From Microbispora amethystogenes (GTDB lineage: Bacteria; Actinomycetota; Actinomycetes; Streptosporangiales; Streptosporangiaceae): a stretch of 64,000 nucleotides of DNA. Position 1 is the first letter of the stretch. Every line of letters starts with the position of its first letter. The stretch is from positions 1 to 64,000 of the forward strand of contig NZ_BOOB01000052.1 in NCBI RefSeq assembly GCF_016863015.1, in the 5' to 3' direction. This document shows, one piece after another, positions 1-7,502 of the stretch. The notes below the pieces were generated by a model that ran no database searches, had not been told where the DNA came from, and saw only the letters and a list, made by a program, of their open reading frames with translations. The position numbers and the translations under genes were made by a program.

Positions 1-436
1 CTGGCACGTCACCGATCTTCGGCAGGCGAAGCCTCCCACGCTCGGTGATGGAGAACCGGGCGTTCTTGGTGAAGCGGATCGCCTGCCGATGGTCCTTCTT
101 CGACCGGAACCGCGGCAGAGCAGCCTTCGGCCCCTTCCGCTTGCCCGTGACCGAGTCCAGGAAGTTCCGGTACGCCTTGTTCAGGTCGGCGAGCGCCTGC
201 TGTAACACCACGGCGGACACCTCGCCCAGCCAGGAACGCTCCGGTGTCTTCTTCGCGTCGGTGATGACCCGCGTGGACAACTCGCCATCGGAGATGTACG
301 GCAAGCCGTGCTCCCGGGCGTCCTGCCGTGCCCGCAGCCCGTCGTTGTACACGACCCGCGCGCAACCGAACGCCCGTGCCAGCGCGGCACGCTGACCCGG
401 CGTCGGGTGGAGGCGGAAGTTGTACCTGAGCTGCAC
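1..436 (-). CDS. TnpB/OrfB accessory transposase, N-terminal part (runs off the left edge)
   Basis: The reverse strand reads a typical IS605 OrfB/TnpB start: VQLRYNFRLHPTPGQ, then ARAFGCARVVYND and later KKTPERSWLGEVSAVVLQQAL and KDHRQAIRFTKNARF. The GTG at 436 is the best start because the conserved LRYNFRLHPT begins right there. About 145 residues are visible; the RuvC-like nuclease and zinc-finger part would lie outside the window. TnpB proteins of this family are RNA-guided nucleases that help retain the element. A short divergent tnpA stub begins only 4 bp away, the classical divergent IS605 layout. Whether the rest of tnpB is intact cannot be judged here. Confidence 0.85.
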   Translation of the reverse strand, partial: MQLRYNFRLHPTPGQRAALARAFGCARVVYNDGLRARQDAREHGLPYISDGELSTRVITDAKKTPERSWLGEVSAVVLQQALADLNKAYRNFLDSVTGKRKGPKAALPRFRSKKDHRQAIRFTKNARFSITERGRLRLPKIGDVP

Positions 437-439
437 GCC

Positions 440-553
440 ATGATTTTACCGATGGTGCATGGCCGATTACAGCGAGGCGTCGGAACCGGCAGGCGCTGCG
501 TGTTCGTCCTGCACGCCCACTTGGTTTTCCTGAACAAGTTCCGACGCCGGGTA
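440..553 (+). pseudogene. tnpA (IS200/IS605 Y1-transposase) 5' remnant
   Basis: From the ATG at 440 the plus strand reads GRRCVFVLHAHLVFLNKFRRRV, which matches the start of Y1 HUH transposases (usually H-LV--TKYRRRVF). After about residue 38 the similarity stops and the frame continues into GC-rich filler, without the HUH motif or the catalytic tyrosine. The usual length is about 130-150 residues, so this is a stub. It lies head to head with tnpB. The break near 553 is probably a deletion endpoint. Confidence 0.7.
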
Positions 554-572
554 TCGCGCCGCCGCCCACTGG

Positions 573-597
573 CGGGGGAGGGCACGGCCCTCCCCCG
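573..597. terminator. 11-bp perfect hairpin between the tnpA stub and the CadD-like gene
   Basis: Positions 573-583 (CGGGGGAGGGC) are exactly complementary to 587-597 with a 3-nt loop. On the minus strand it lies 21 nt beyond the stop of the CadD-like gene, so it can serve as that operon's terminator, although no T-run follows. IS605 ends also carry subterminal hairpins, so it may instead be a remnant of the insertion-sequence end. Confidence 0.5.
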
Positions 598-617
598 TGG
601 GCGACGAGCGAACGGCC

Positions 618-1232
618 TCAGAGGAAATCGGTCAGACGGCCGATGACGCCGGATTCGAGCACAATCAGCGCGCCGATCGCGACGAACACGATTGGGACGA
701 GCCAGTGCCCGAATCGTTCGGCGAACTCGATGATCTTTTTGTGTGAGCCCAGCCAGGACGCCGCCGCGCACCAGACGGCGACCAGGACGGCGAACACGGC
801 GATGGTGAGCAGGCTGGCCGCCGGACCGATGGAGCGGAACAGGGGCGTGTAGACGGAGACGTTGTCCGCGCCGTTGGCGACGGTGACGCCCGCGACGGAG
901 AGGACTCCGGTGGCCACCGCGGGCGCGGGGCCGTCGTCCCCGCCGGACGAACGCGCCGCCGCGACCAGGCCGCGTACGCCGAGGGCGAGCGGGACCAGGC
1001 CGAGCAGGCCCACCCATTGATCCGGTACGACGGCGAGGCCGAGGGCGGCGACGCCCGACACGGCGACGAGCGCCGCGATCCCGGCGTACTGCCCCGTCAC
1101 GATCTGCCAGGGACGGGGCCGGCCCCGGGCGCGGGCCGAAAGGAACAGCACGGTCAGGATGACCACGTCATCGATGTTGGTGCCCGCGAACACCGCGAAG
1201 GCGGTTCCGAGCGTGGCCGGAACGCCGCTCAC
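618..1232 (-). CDS. CadD-family cadmium-resistance/exporter-like membrane protein
   Basis: This 204-residue hydrophobic protein has about six membrane segments and two family signatures: GTNIDDVVILTVLF near residue 17 and NGADNVSVYTPLF near residue 120. These recur in Cad (PF03596) transporters linked to Cd2+ resistance. The start is a GTG at 1232 sharing GTGA with the stop of the upstream GAP1-like gene, so translation is probably coupled and this is the fourth gene of the operon. A metal exporter is an odd partner for a GTPase/GAP1 module; it may act here as a membrane component rather than in cadmium resistance. The family assignment is firm, the role is inference. Confidence 0.85.
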   Translation of the reverse strand: MSGVPATLGTAFAVFAGTNIDDVVILTVLFLSARARGRPRPWQIVTGQYAGIAALVAVSGVAALGLAVVPDQWVGLLGLVPLALGVRGLVAAARSSGGDDGPAPAVATGVLSVAGVTVANGADNVSVYTPLFRSIGPAASLLTIAVFAVLVAVWCAAASWLGSHKKIIEFAERFGHWLVPIVFVAIGALIVLESGVIGRLTDFL

Positions 1233-3415
1233 ACCCGAGGCCGCCCGATCAGCGACCCCTTGAACCGAGAGGGCCTCCAGACGAGGAGAACCGCCCCCGC
1301 CAGTCCGGCGACGGCGGCGACGACACTGGTGATCAGGATGAGGTCCCCCGAGCCTCTCGGCGGTTCGCTCACGGGTTTCGCGGAGGACGCGAGCGCGGGA
1401 GCGGGTGAGTAGATCCGGTCGACGAACGCCTTCGCGTCCGCCTGAGAGTTGCCGGAGGACGTGACGCCCTCCTTCTTCAAACCGTCCATCGCCGGCTCCA
1501 GGGCCGACTTCAGCGCGGAGTCGGCCCCGACGACAATCCTCCGCTCGGGAAGCAGGTCACGGAGCCCGTCCGAAGCCGTGTAACCCTGGGCGGCGACGCC
1601 GTCGGACACGATGGCGGCTTCCGCATCCCGCTTGATCAGCGACTCCGTCAGCTCGCTGTCCGGGACGCGGATCAGGTGTGATTCGGGATAGAGCTCGCGG
1701 ATACGCTTCTCCACGTCCTTGCTGAAGGTTTTGCGGACGAGAATGTTCTTGGGAATGTCCCCTTCTCCGCCCCGCACGAGCAGGACGTCCCGCGTGCTGG
1801 AGGGAAAATCGCCCACGGGGGTCAGGCCTGCGGCATTCATGTCGTCGTAGGCGGCGGGGTCGTAGCCGATCAGCACGGAGGGAGCGCCCTGCACCTGGGC
1901 GTCCGGCTGATACCCCGCGCGGCGGAGCGCCTCCTTGACGACCTCCGTCACGTACGGCTGCGCCGCCGCGTCCCTCACGAGGACGACCTTCTGCGGCGGC
2001 GGCAAAGGGAGAGCCTGCTGTGCCGGGGCGTCGTCGCCGGGCAGAAGAAGCCGCAGGGTGGCTGCACTGGCGAAGGCGACGGCGAACACCAGGACGCCGA
2101 CGGTGCACGCCAGCCGATGCCGCCGGGCCCAGGTGCCGAACTGCCACCACTGCTGCCTGGACAGGCCTTTCAGGAGGCGTCGCACGGTCTTCGGTGTGCT
2201 GTTGGCCCTCAGCAGGGCCCGGCACTTTCCCTTCCACATCGACTGCTCGTCCGGCTGGAAGGCCGCCGAGACCAGCCGCTCGTACAGGTGGTCGCGGTCG
2301 TCCTGCTGATCGATCACATGGTGGAAGCAGGTGTACGTGAAGAGGGCGTCTGCCAGGGCCTCTCTGTCGGACGGGGTCCACACGACCGCCAGGAGCGCGT
2401 CCAGGGCCGGCCCGGTGTCCTTCCTTGAGGCGCCGGCGAGCTTGCGGGCGAGAACGGCGACCGTGGGGCCCTGGTGAGCTGCCTCCACCACCTCGGGGGC
2501 TCTGCTCACAGCGGGCGCGGGTGTGGGTTTGGGGGCTGGTCGCGTGGGAGGTGACGGGGAGGCCGACTGGTGGAGGAGATCGAAGACCCGGGGGCGGTCG
2601 CCGTCGTTGAACGACAGGGGTTCGGTCCGTCCCGCGAGCCATCCGATCAGGTCGGGGTAGTCCACGTCACGGTTGCGCAGAATGCGGTGGTACTTCGCCG
2701 AGTACTCGTCTTGGGGAATGTCCGCGCCCTGGCCCCACTGGACGGCCTGGACACCCTCTGGGGCGTAGCGGGCGAAGGAGAGCTTGATCCGGTGTTTCGT
2801 CGTGCTGCTGGTCCAGGTCGCCGCGCTGAACCTGGTCCGCAGGCCGTACGGCAGCAGCGCCATGACCGTGTCGACGAAGCGCAACCGCTGGGCCATCGGG
2901 ACGCCGTCCGCGCCGACGAGGCAGACCTGCTGCCCGGAGGCCAGCAGCGCGGCGGCGGCCAGCGCGTCCGGCCCCGGCATGACGGCGCGCGGGTCGAGCG
3001 CCGGCACGGCCACGGTCAGCGGCGGCTCCGGGGTCGGCGGGAGCGCGTCGAACGCCGCGTACAGCGCCTGGTACGACACCGGGTGGTCCTGGAGCTGGTG
3101 GTACGGCACGAAGAACCACCGGGTGTAGGCGACCTTCCGGCCCGTGAAGTCACGGTTGTCGGACCAGGTGTGGATCGCCAGGACCACGTTGTGGGACTGC
3201 TCGCCGGTGTCCTTGTCTTCGAGCCCCGCAGGGACGATCGTCACCTGGGGCAGCTCGGAGGGGGTGCCGGCGGCGTACCTCGCCCTGAGCTTGTCGAAGA
3301 CGTGGGCGAGCCGTTCGGCGCTCCATCTCAGCAGGCCGTACTCGTCGTAGCTGCCGTGCTCCTTGCCTTCGAGCGCCCACTCGAAGCCGATTCTCCGCGC
3401 GCCGTCCCCGTTCAC
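1229..3415 (-). CDS. GAP1-like GTPase-associated membrane protein with extracytoplasmic binding-protein-like domain
   Basis: This is a 728-residue protein. Residues 1 to about 280 resemble the N-terminal domain of GTPase-associated protein 1 (type 2), with LLPYGLRTRFSAATWTSST and HRIKLSFARYAPEG. A Pro/Ala-rich linker and a helical block follow, then a membrane helix at about 436-458. An outer region of about 230 residues resembles a periplasmic solute-binding fold (VVLVRDAAAQPYVTEVVKEA, DAEAAIVSDGVAAQ, RRIVVGADSALKSALEP). A second membrane helix at about 693-717 precedes a short basic tail. The GTG start at 3415 overlaps the GTPase stop (GTGA), and the stop overlaps the CadD-like start. The cytoplasmic part would meet the GTPase while the outer domain could sense a ligand. 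The GAP1 assignment is from motif memory; the sensor role is inference. Confidence 0.7.
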   Translation of the reverse strand: MNGDGARRIGFEWALEGKEHGSYDEYGLLRWSAERLAHVFDKLRARYAAGTPSELPQVTIVPAGLEDKDTGEQSHNVVLAIHTWSDNRDFTGRKVAYTRWFFVPYHQLQDHPVSYQALYAAFDALPPTPEPPLTVAVPALDPRAVMPGPDALAAAALLASGQQVCLVGADGVPMAQRLRFVDTVMALLPYGLRTRFSAATWTSSTTKHRIKLSFARYAPEGVQAVQWGQGADIPQDEYSAKYHRILRNRDVDYPDLIGWLAGRTEPLSFNDGDRPRVFDLLHQSASPSPPTRPAPKPTPAPAVSRAPEVVEAAHQGPTVAVLARKLAGASRKDTGPALDALLAVVWTPSDREALADALFTYTCFHHVIDQQDDRDHLYERLVSAAFQPDEQSMWKGKCRALLRANSTPKTVRRLLKGLSRQQWWQFGTWARRHRLACTVGVLVFAVAFASAATLRLLLPGDDAPAQQALPLPPPQKVVLVRDAAAQPYVTEVVKEALRRAGYQPDAQVQGAPSVLIGYDPAAYDDMNAAGLTPVGDFPSSTRDVLLVRGGEGDIPKNILVRKTFSKDVEKRIRELYPESHLIRVPDSELTESLIKRDAEAAIVSDGVAAQGYTASDGLRDLLPERRIVVGADSALKSALEPAMDGLKKEGVTSSGNSQADAKAFVDRIYSPAPALASSAKPVSEPPRGSGDLILITSVVAAVAGLAGAVLLVWRPSRFKGSLIGRPRV

Positions 3416-4413
3416 CGCGGGGTCTCCTTGTCGGCGGCGAGCCGCCGCCCGAGCCACAGCATGGGCTCGACCACGTTGATCGGGTGGATCGGCCCGCGGA
3501 TGCGCAGGTCGTCGTCCTCGGGCAGCAGGTTCTGGTAGTCGTGCCAGTCGAACGCCCTCGTCTGCGGATGGACGTAGAAGCCGATCGACGAGGTGACGAA
3601 GAACCGCACCCGGTCGGGGTGGAAGTAGCGGCCGAGCGCGTTGAGGACCATGTCGGCGTTGCCGTTGGCCGACAGGTCGCACAACTGCCGGAACAGGTCC
3701 TGGGCGTCGTCGTCGGACACGCGGGGGAAGCCGTACGGGTCGTCGGGCTCCGGAGCGAGCAGGTGCATCTTCTCGGCCGTCTCCAGCACGCGCGGGTCGT
3801 CGAACTTCGTGACGCACACGGCGACGTGGTGCGGGAGCCGGCCGCCGGTGAGCCGGCCGAGGTCGCGCATCCGCTCGGTGAGCCGCTTGAGCGGCGGATG
3901 GAGATGGTCGAAGGCGTCGCCGCGCTCGAACTCGCGGATCGGGTCGAAGAGGAAGACGATGCCACGGCTCTTCACCAGGTCGTTCAGCATCCGCTCACGC
4001 AGGTCGTCCAGCACGTCCGGGCCGTAGTCGAGCCGCCGGGGACCGGCGCTGAAGAGGCCGCCCGGCGCGTCGATCATGCCGATGCCGACCTCGAACGGCT
4101 CCGGTCTGCCCGCCTTGCGCCACCACCGCCGCCTGTGCCGCTCGCCGGGGCCGTACAGCGTCCAGTGGTAGTGCTCCAAGCCCTGGCTCGCCTCGGGGAA
4201 CACCTTGCCGGAGGACAGCGCGTTCGTCCGCTCGATCAGGAACTCCGACGACGCGGGGTCCGAGCCGACGATCCTCCAGTCGTCGTCCCTGCGCATCAGG
4301 GCGATGTCCAGGGCGGCCAGCAGCGTCGTCTTGCCGCTGCCCGGCGCGCCCCACATGGCGATGTCGTGGGCGGGCCGCCCCGGCTTCGGATCGGGCTGCA
4401 TGCCGGTGTTCAC
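3412..4413 (-). CDS. P-loop GTPase (DO-GTPase-like) of the divergent locus
   Basis: This 333-residue protein has a Walker A/G1 loop GAPGSGKTT at residues 22-30, a G3-like MIDAPGG near residue 112 and a G4-like TKFDD near residue 200, the order expected of a TRAFAC-type GTPase. No membrane segment is visible. The GTG at 4413 was chosen because it gives a GTGA overlap with the upstream vWA-like gene, mirroring the next junction; an ATG at 4401 is the alternative. It lies between a degenerate vWA protein and a GAP1-like protein, the context described for double-GTPase/GAP1 conflict modules. It probably acts as the nucleotide-dependent switch of the system. Confidence 0.75.
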   Translation of the reverse strand: MNTGMQPDPKPGRPAHDIAMWGAPGSGKTTLLAALDIALMRRDDDWRIVGSDPASSEFLIERTNALSSGKVFPEASQGLEHYHWTLYGPGERHRRRWWRKAGRPEPFEVGIGMIDAPGGLFSAGPRRLDYGPDVLDDLRERMLNDLVKSRGIVFLFDPIREFERGDAFDHLHPPLKRLTERMRDLGRLTGGRLPHHVAVCVTKFDDPRVLETAEKMHLLAPEPDDPYGFPRVSDDDAQDLFRQLCDLSANGNADMVLNALGRYFHPDRVRFFVTSSIGFYVHPQTRAFDWHDYQNLLPEDDDLRIRGPIHPINVVEPMLWLGRRLAADKETPR

Positions 4414-5855
4414 TCCGTCTCGTCGAGCAGGGGAAACGGGACGTGGACGGCGGCGGGCGCGGCGAGCCCGAGGCCGGCGGCCAGTCCCTGGAGGTCGAGG
4501 GCGTCGAGGTGGGCCAGCGCCTGGGCGCCGAGATGACGCCAGATCCGGTGCGCCCGGCCGTCCTCGGGCTGGTCGCAGATCGCGCCGAACGCGAACCCGG
4601 GGAGCTGCTCCAGGTGCGCGAGCAGCGACTGCCAGTCGTGCCGCTGCGGGCAGGGCAGGACGCCGGAGCGGTCCGCCCGCATCGGATGCGGGCGGCGGTC
4701 GCCGATGGTGAGCAGCACGTGCCGGCTTGGCGGCGACTTGCTCCGGCTGAGCCGGGCCGCCACCGTCGCCAGCATGTCCTCCACCTGCGCGGCGTGCGGG
4801 TGGTACGGGTAACCCTGGGTGACGGCCCCCCGTTCCTCCAGGGTGTCCAGCCCTTTCAGGGCCGCCTCCGCCGACGCCTGCCAGGCGACGACCTCGACGG
4901 GCCGGTCCCGTACGGACCGGTCGAAGGAGTGCGCGCCGTACGAGACGAGGGAGACGCGCGGCGCCTCCGCGGGCTCGCCGGACAGGAAGGCGATCATCTG
5001 GCGGGCGCGGCCCAGCCGCTCCTCGACCTTGACGTCCGGTCCGCACACCTCGACCGCGCAGATCAGATGGGCCGGGCCGGTCCTGGGCGGCAGCCGGTCC
5101 GGCACGTCGGCGAGGAGATCGTCCCAGGTCCGCCGATCGGCGGTGAGGCCGGGCAGCCCCGCGAACCGCACCCTGCCCGGCCGCACCAGCTCGGCGGTGA
5201 CGACGTACGGCCCGGGGTCGACCCTGGCGCTGTGCACGGAGAGCAGCCGCGGCTCGCGGCCCTGCCGGGTGACGACGGCGAGGGCCGTGCCGTGCTCGCC
5301 GCCCGGCGCGCAGCGGACGGTGAGCTCCGTCCGGGTCCCGGCGCGGGAGCCGACCGGGAACAGCAGCTTGCCCGCCAGCTCCAGCCGTCCGCCGGCCCCG
5401 GCGGGCCGCATCACCACGAGGTCGTACGACCGGCACAGCGGGTCGCCGACGAGGACGTCCCTGACCAGCCCGGTGATCGGCGCGGTGGTGGAGAACACCT
5501 GTGCCGTGCGCGCCTCGCGCAGCCACTCCAGTGCCTGTAAGGCCGTCGCGCTCTCGGGGGACGAACTCACGACGACGACCTCCGAACCGGGCGTGGGCAG
5601 ACCGGCGGCGCGCAGCAGGGCCTGCCGGGCGTCCTCGCCCCAGCCGTGCTCCGCCGTCAGCGTGATCCACGGCAGCACCCACTGGCGGCCGAGCGCGGTG
5701 CCGTGCTCGTCCCGGTGGATCTCGAAGGTCGTCATGCCGTCGGCGGCGACCTCCACGACGACGAGCCTGCCGGTGGCAGTGAGTCCCGCGACGGCCCGGG
5801 CGAGGGCCTTGCCGAGCAGGTCCTCGTCGGGCTCCGGCACGGCGTCCCGCGTCAT
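4410..5855 (-). CDS. Large protein with a degenerate vWA-like domain, first gene of the GTPase operon
   Basis: This is a 481-residue soluble protein. The N-terminal half is mixed alpha/beta with no named motif. From about residue 262 the strand/helix pattern is vWA-like: HLICAVEVCGPDVK, then VSLVSYGAHSFD near 300 and RHVLLTIGD near 380. The metal-site motif DxSxS is replaced by E-V-C-G, so MIDAS metal binding is unlikely. The stop overlaps the GTG of the GTPase gene. Its 5' end faces the DUF4407 gene across a palindrome-rich spacer. A scaffold or target-recognition role is inference; it could also be described simply as a conserved actinobacterial hypothetical. Confidence 0.65.
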   Translation of the reverse strand: MTRDAVPEPDEDLLGKALARAVAGLTATGRLVVVEVAADGMTTFEIHRDEHGTALGRQWVLPWITLTAEHGWGEDARQALLRAAGLPTPGSEVVVVSSSPESATALQALEWLREARTAQVFSTTAPITGLVRDVLVGDPLCRSYDLVVMRPAGAGGRLELAGKLLFPVGSRAGTRTELTVRCAPGGEHGTALAVVTRQGREPRLLSVHSARVDPGPYVVTAELVRPGRVRFAGLPGLTADRRTWDDLLADVPDRLPPRTGPAHLICAVEVCGPDVKVEERLGRARQMIAFLSGEPAEAPRVSLVSYGAHSFDRSVRDRPVEVVAWQASAEAALKGLDTLEERGAVTQGYPYHPHAAQVEDMLATVAARLSRSKSPPSRHVLLTIGDRRPHPMRADRSGVLPCPQRHDWQSLLAHLEQLPGFAFGAICDQPEDGRAHRIWRHLGAQALAHLDALDLQGLAAGLGLAAPAAVHVPFPLLDETE

Positions 5856-5896
5856 GCCTCGTGCCCCGTCCTCGACCCCGAACCCCGCCCCGTCCG

Positions 5897-5960
5897 TGTC
5901 CCCGTCCCTGTCCCCGCGCTTGTCCCCGTCCCCGGTGTCATCCCCAGTGCCGTCCCCGGC
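5897..5960. repeat. GTCCCC-type low-complexity hexamer repeats in the divergent spacer
   Basis: The unit TGTCCCCGTCCC and close variants recur about five times just upstream of the vWA-like gene. On the minus strand this forms a short open frame rich in Gly-Thr whose stop overlaps the vWA ATG, but it has no convincing ribosome binding site and low-complexity content. It is probably noncoding, slippage-prone DNA. Confidence 0.55.
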
Positions 5961-5988
5961 GAGAAGTTCTCGAATGCGCCCACCTTCT

Positions 5989-6023
5989 GTGATGACATCA
6001 CGGTAAATTCCCGCGATATCGCG
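5989..6023. promoter_or_regulatory. Two perfect palindromes in the shared divergent promoter
   Basis: GTGATGACATCAC (5989-6001) and CGCGATATCGCG (6012-6023) are both perfect inverted repeats, 10 bp apart, in the 267-bp spacer between the vWA/GTPase operon and the DUF4407/kinase pair. No regulator gene is adjacent. They are candidate operator sites that could tie the two arms together. A possible -10 for the rightward transcript is TACGAT at 6043-6048. Confidence 0.5.
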
Positions 6024-6122
6024 AAACGTGACATAGGAGAACTACGATAGCGGTGTGGCGCGCGTCACGCGATGTTTCCGTGTGTACGGCACAGGCCAGA
6101 ACTCCAATCTCCCGGGAGAAAC

Positions 6123-7502
6123 ATGAGGGACTTTCTGATTGCGTTGTCCGGAGCGAGATCGGAGGTCCTGGAACGTTGCCCGACCGAGAAACCCAAGTTC
6201 GAGGGCATCGGGGGCGCCGTCCTCACGACGGGCGTCCTCGCCACGATCTCGATGACGTTCGCCCTGAGCAGCGCGCTCGGGCTCAACGTCGTCGTCTCCC
6301 TCCTCGCCGGGCTGGTGTGGGGCCTGATGATCCTGAGCCTCGACCGCTGGCTGGTCAGCACGATGAGGGCGGACGCTCCGCGCCGCTGGCCGCTGGCCGT
6401 CCCCCGAATCCTCATGGCGCTCCTTCTCGGTTTCGTCATCTCCACACCATTGGTCCTGCAGATCTTCAAGTCCGAAATCGACGCGCAGATCGTCGAGATC
6501 AAGCAGCGGCGGGCGGACGTATTCGTCGCGCAGCAGCAACAGGGCGTGACCGGTAAGACCATCGGCCAGCTCCGCCAGGAGGTCGCGAACCTGGAGAAGG
6601 TGGTCTCCTCCGGTGGCGACGTCCCCGTCGCCACCGACCAGGACCCGCAGATCGTCGCGCTCACCGCCGAACGGGACAGCGAGCGGAAGCTCGCCGACCA
6701 GCACTACACCGAGTGGCAGTGCCAGCTCTACGGAGGGCCGTCCTGCCCGAAGAAGGGCGACGGCCCGCTCGCCCGGGACAGCAAGCGCGCGTACGACAAG
6801 AACAAGCGCCGCATCGACCTGCTGAACGGGCAGATCGAGAAGCGCAAGAAGGAGCTGACCGACAGCGGCCAGGAGGCCAAGCAGGTCCGCCTCACCAGCG
6901 CGCAGGAGGCGTTGCCGAAGGCGCGGGCGCAGCTCGACGCGGCCCAGAGGCGGCAGGGGGACCTACAGCAGTCCTTCGACGCGGAGAACCTCACCACCAA
7001 CGGGCTGCTCATCAGGATGCAGGCGCTCAACGAGATCACCGGCAAGGACATGAGCCTCAGCATGACCCGGCTGCTGCTCTTCCTGCTCTTCCTGCTCATC
7101 GAGTGCCTGCCGGTCGCGGTGAAGCTGATGCAGCGGCCCGGCAACTACGAGAAGGTGCTCGCGCTCGCCGAGCAGCACGAGTTCCGCGCCGCGCGGGGCA
7201 GCTTCACCGCCGGGGCGATGACCCGGCCGCCGACCGCGGGGCCCGCCAACGGCGCCACGGACATCTGGGGCATCTGGTCCCCCCGTACAGGGGACACCGG
7301 GCCGCTCCCGTCGGTTCCCACACCTCGTCCCGACGACCCGTCGCGAGGGCCGACGGGAACCCGCGCCGAGCACGTCGCCGACGGCTACGGCTCGGTCGAG
7401 GACCAGGAACTGCGCCGCATGCCGGACACCCGCACCCTCCGGTTGTCGCGGCCAGCCCCGGAGCGCTCCGGCGGGGTCGAACTGCTCCCCGATGACGACT
7501 GA
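6123..7502 (+). CDS. DUF4407-domain membrane/coiled-coil protein
   Basis: The product has 459 residues. Three membrane segments lie within the first 115 residues (about 27-50, 53-75, 92-115). A long charged coiled coil of about 180 residues follows (QLRQEVANLEKVV, DKNKRRIDLLNGQIEKRKKEL), then a fourth membrane segment near 316-337 (LLLFLLFLLIECLPVAVK) and a Pro/Thr-rich cytoplasmic tail of about 110 residues. This is the DUF4407 architecture. The ATG at 6123 has GGGAGAA just upstream; an upstream in-frame extension is less likely. Its stop overlaps the kinase start by 11 bp, so the Ser/Thr-rich tail may be a kinase substrate (inference). It lies divergent to the GTPase operon. Confidence 0.8.
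   Translation: MRDFLIALSGARSEVLERCPTEKPKFEGIGGAVLTTGVLATISMTFALSSALGLNVVVSLLAGLVWGLMILSLDRWLVSTMRADAPRRWPLAVPRILMALLLGFVISTPLVLQIFKSEIDAQIVEIKQRRADVFVAQQQQGVTGKTIGQLRQEVANLEKVVSSGGDVPVATDQDPQIVALTAERDSERKLADQHYTEWQCQLYGGPSCPKKGDGPLARDSKRAYDKNKRRIDLLNGQIEKRKKELTDSGQEAKQVRLTSAQEALPKARAQLDAAQRRQGDLQQSFDAENLTTNGLLIRMQALNEITGKDMSLSMTRLLLFLLFLLIECLPVAVKLMQRPGNYEKVLALAEQHEFRAARGSFTAGAMTRPPTAGPANGATDIWGIWSPRTGDTGPLPSVPTPRPDDPSRGPTGTRAEHVADGYGSVEDQELRRMPDTRTLRLSRPAPERSGGVELLPDDD

Noticed and set aside
5852-6034. 60-codon minus frame ending in an ATGA overlap with the vWA-like gene
   Set aside because: The second half is Gly-Thr repeat from the GTCCCC tract and there is no ribosome binding site; kept only as a repeat.
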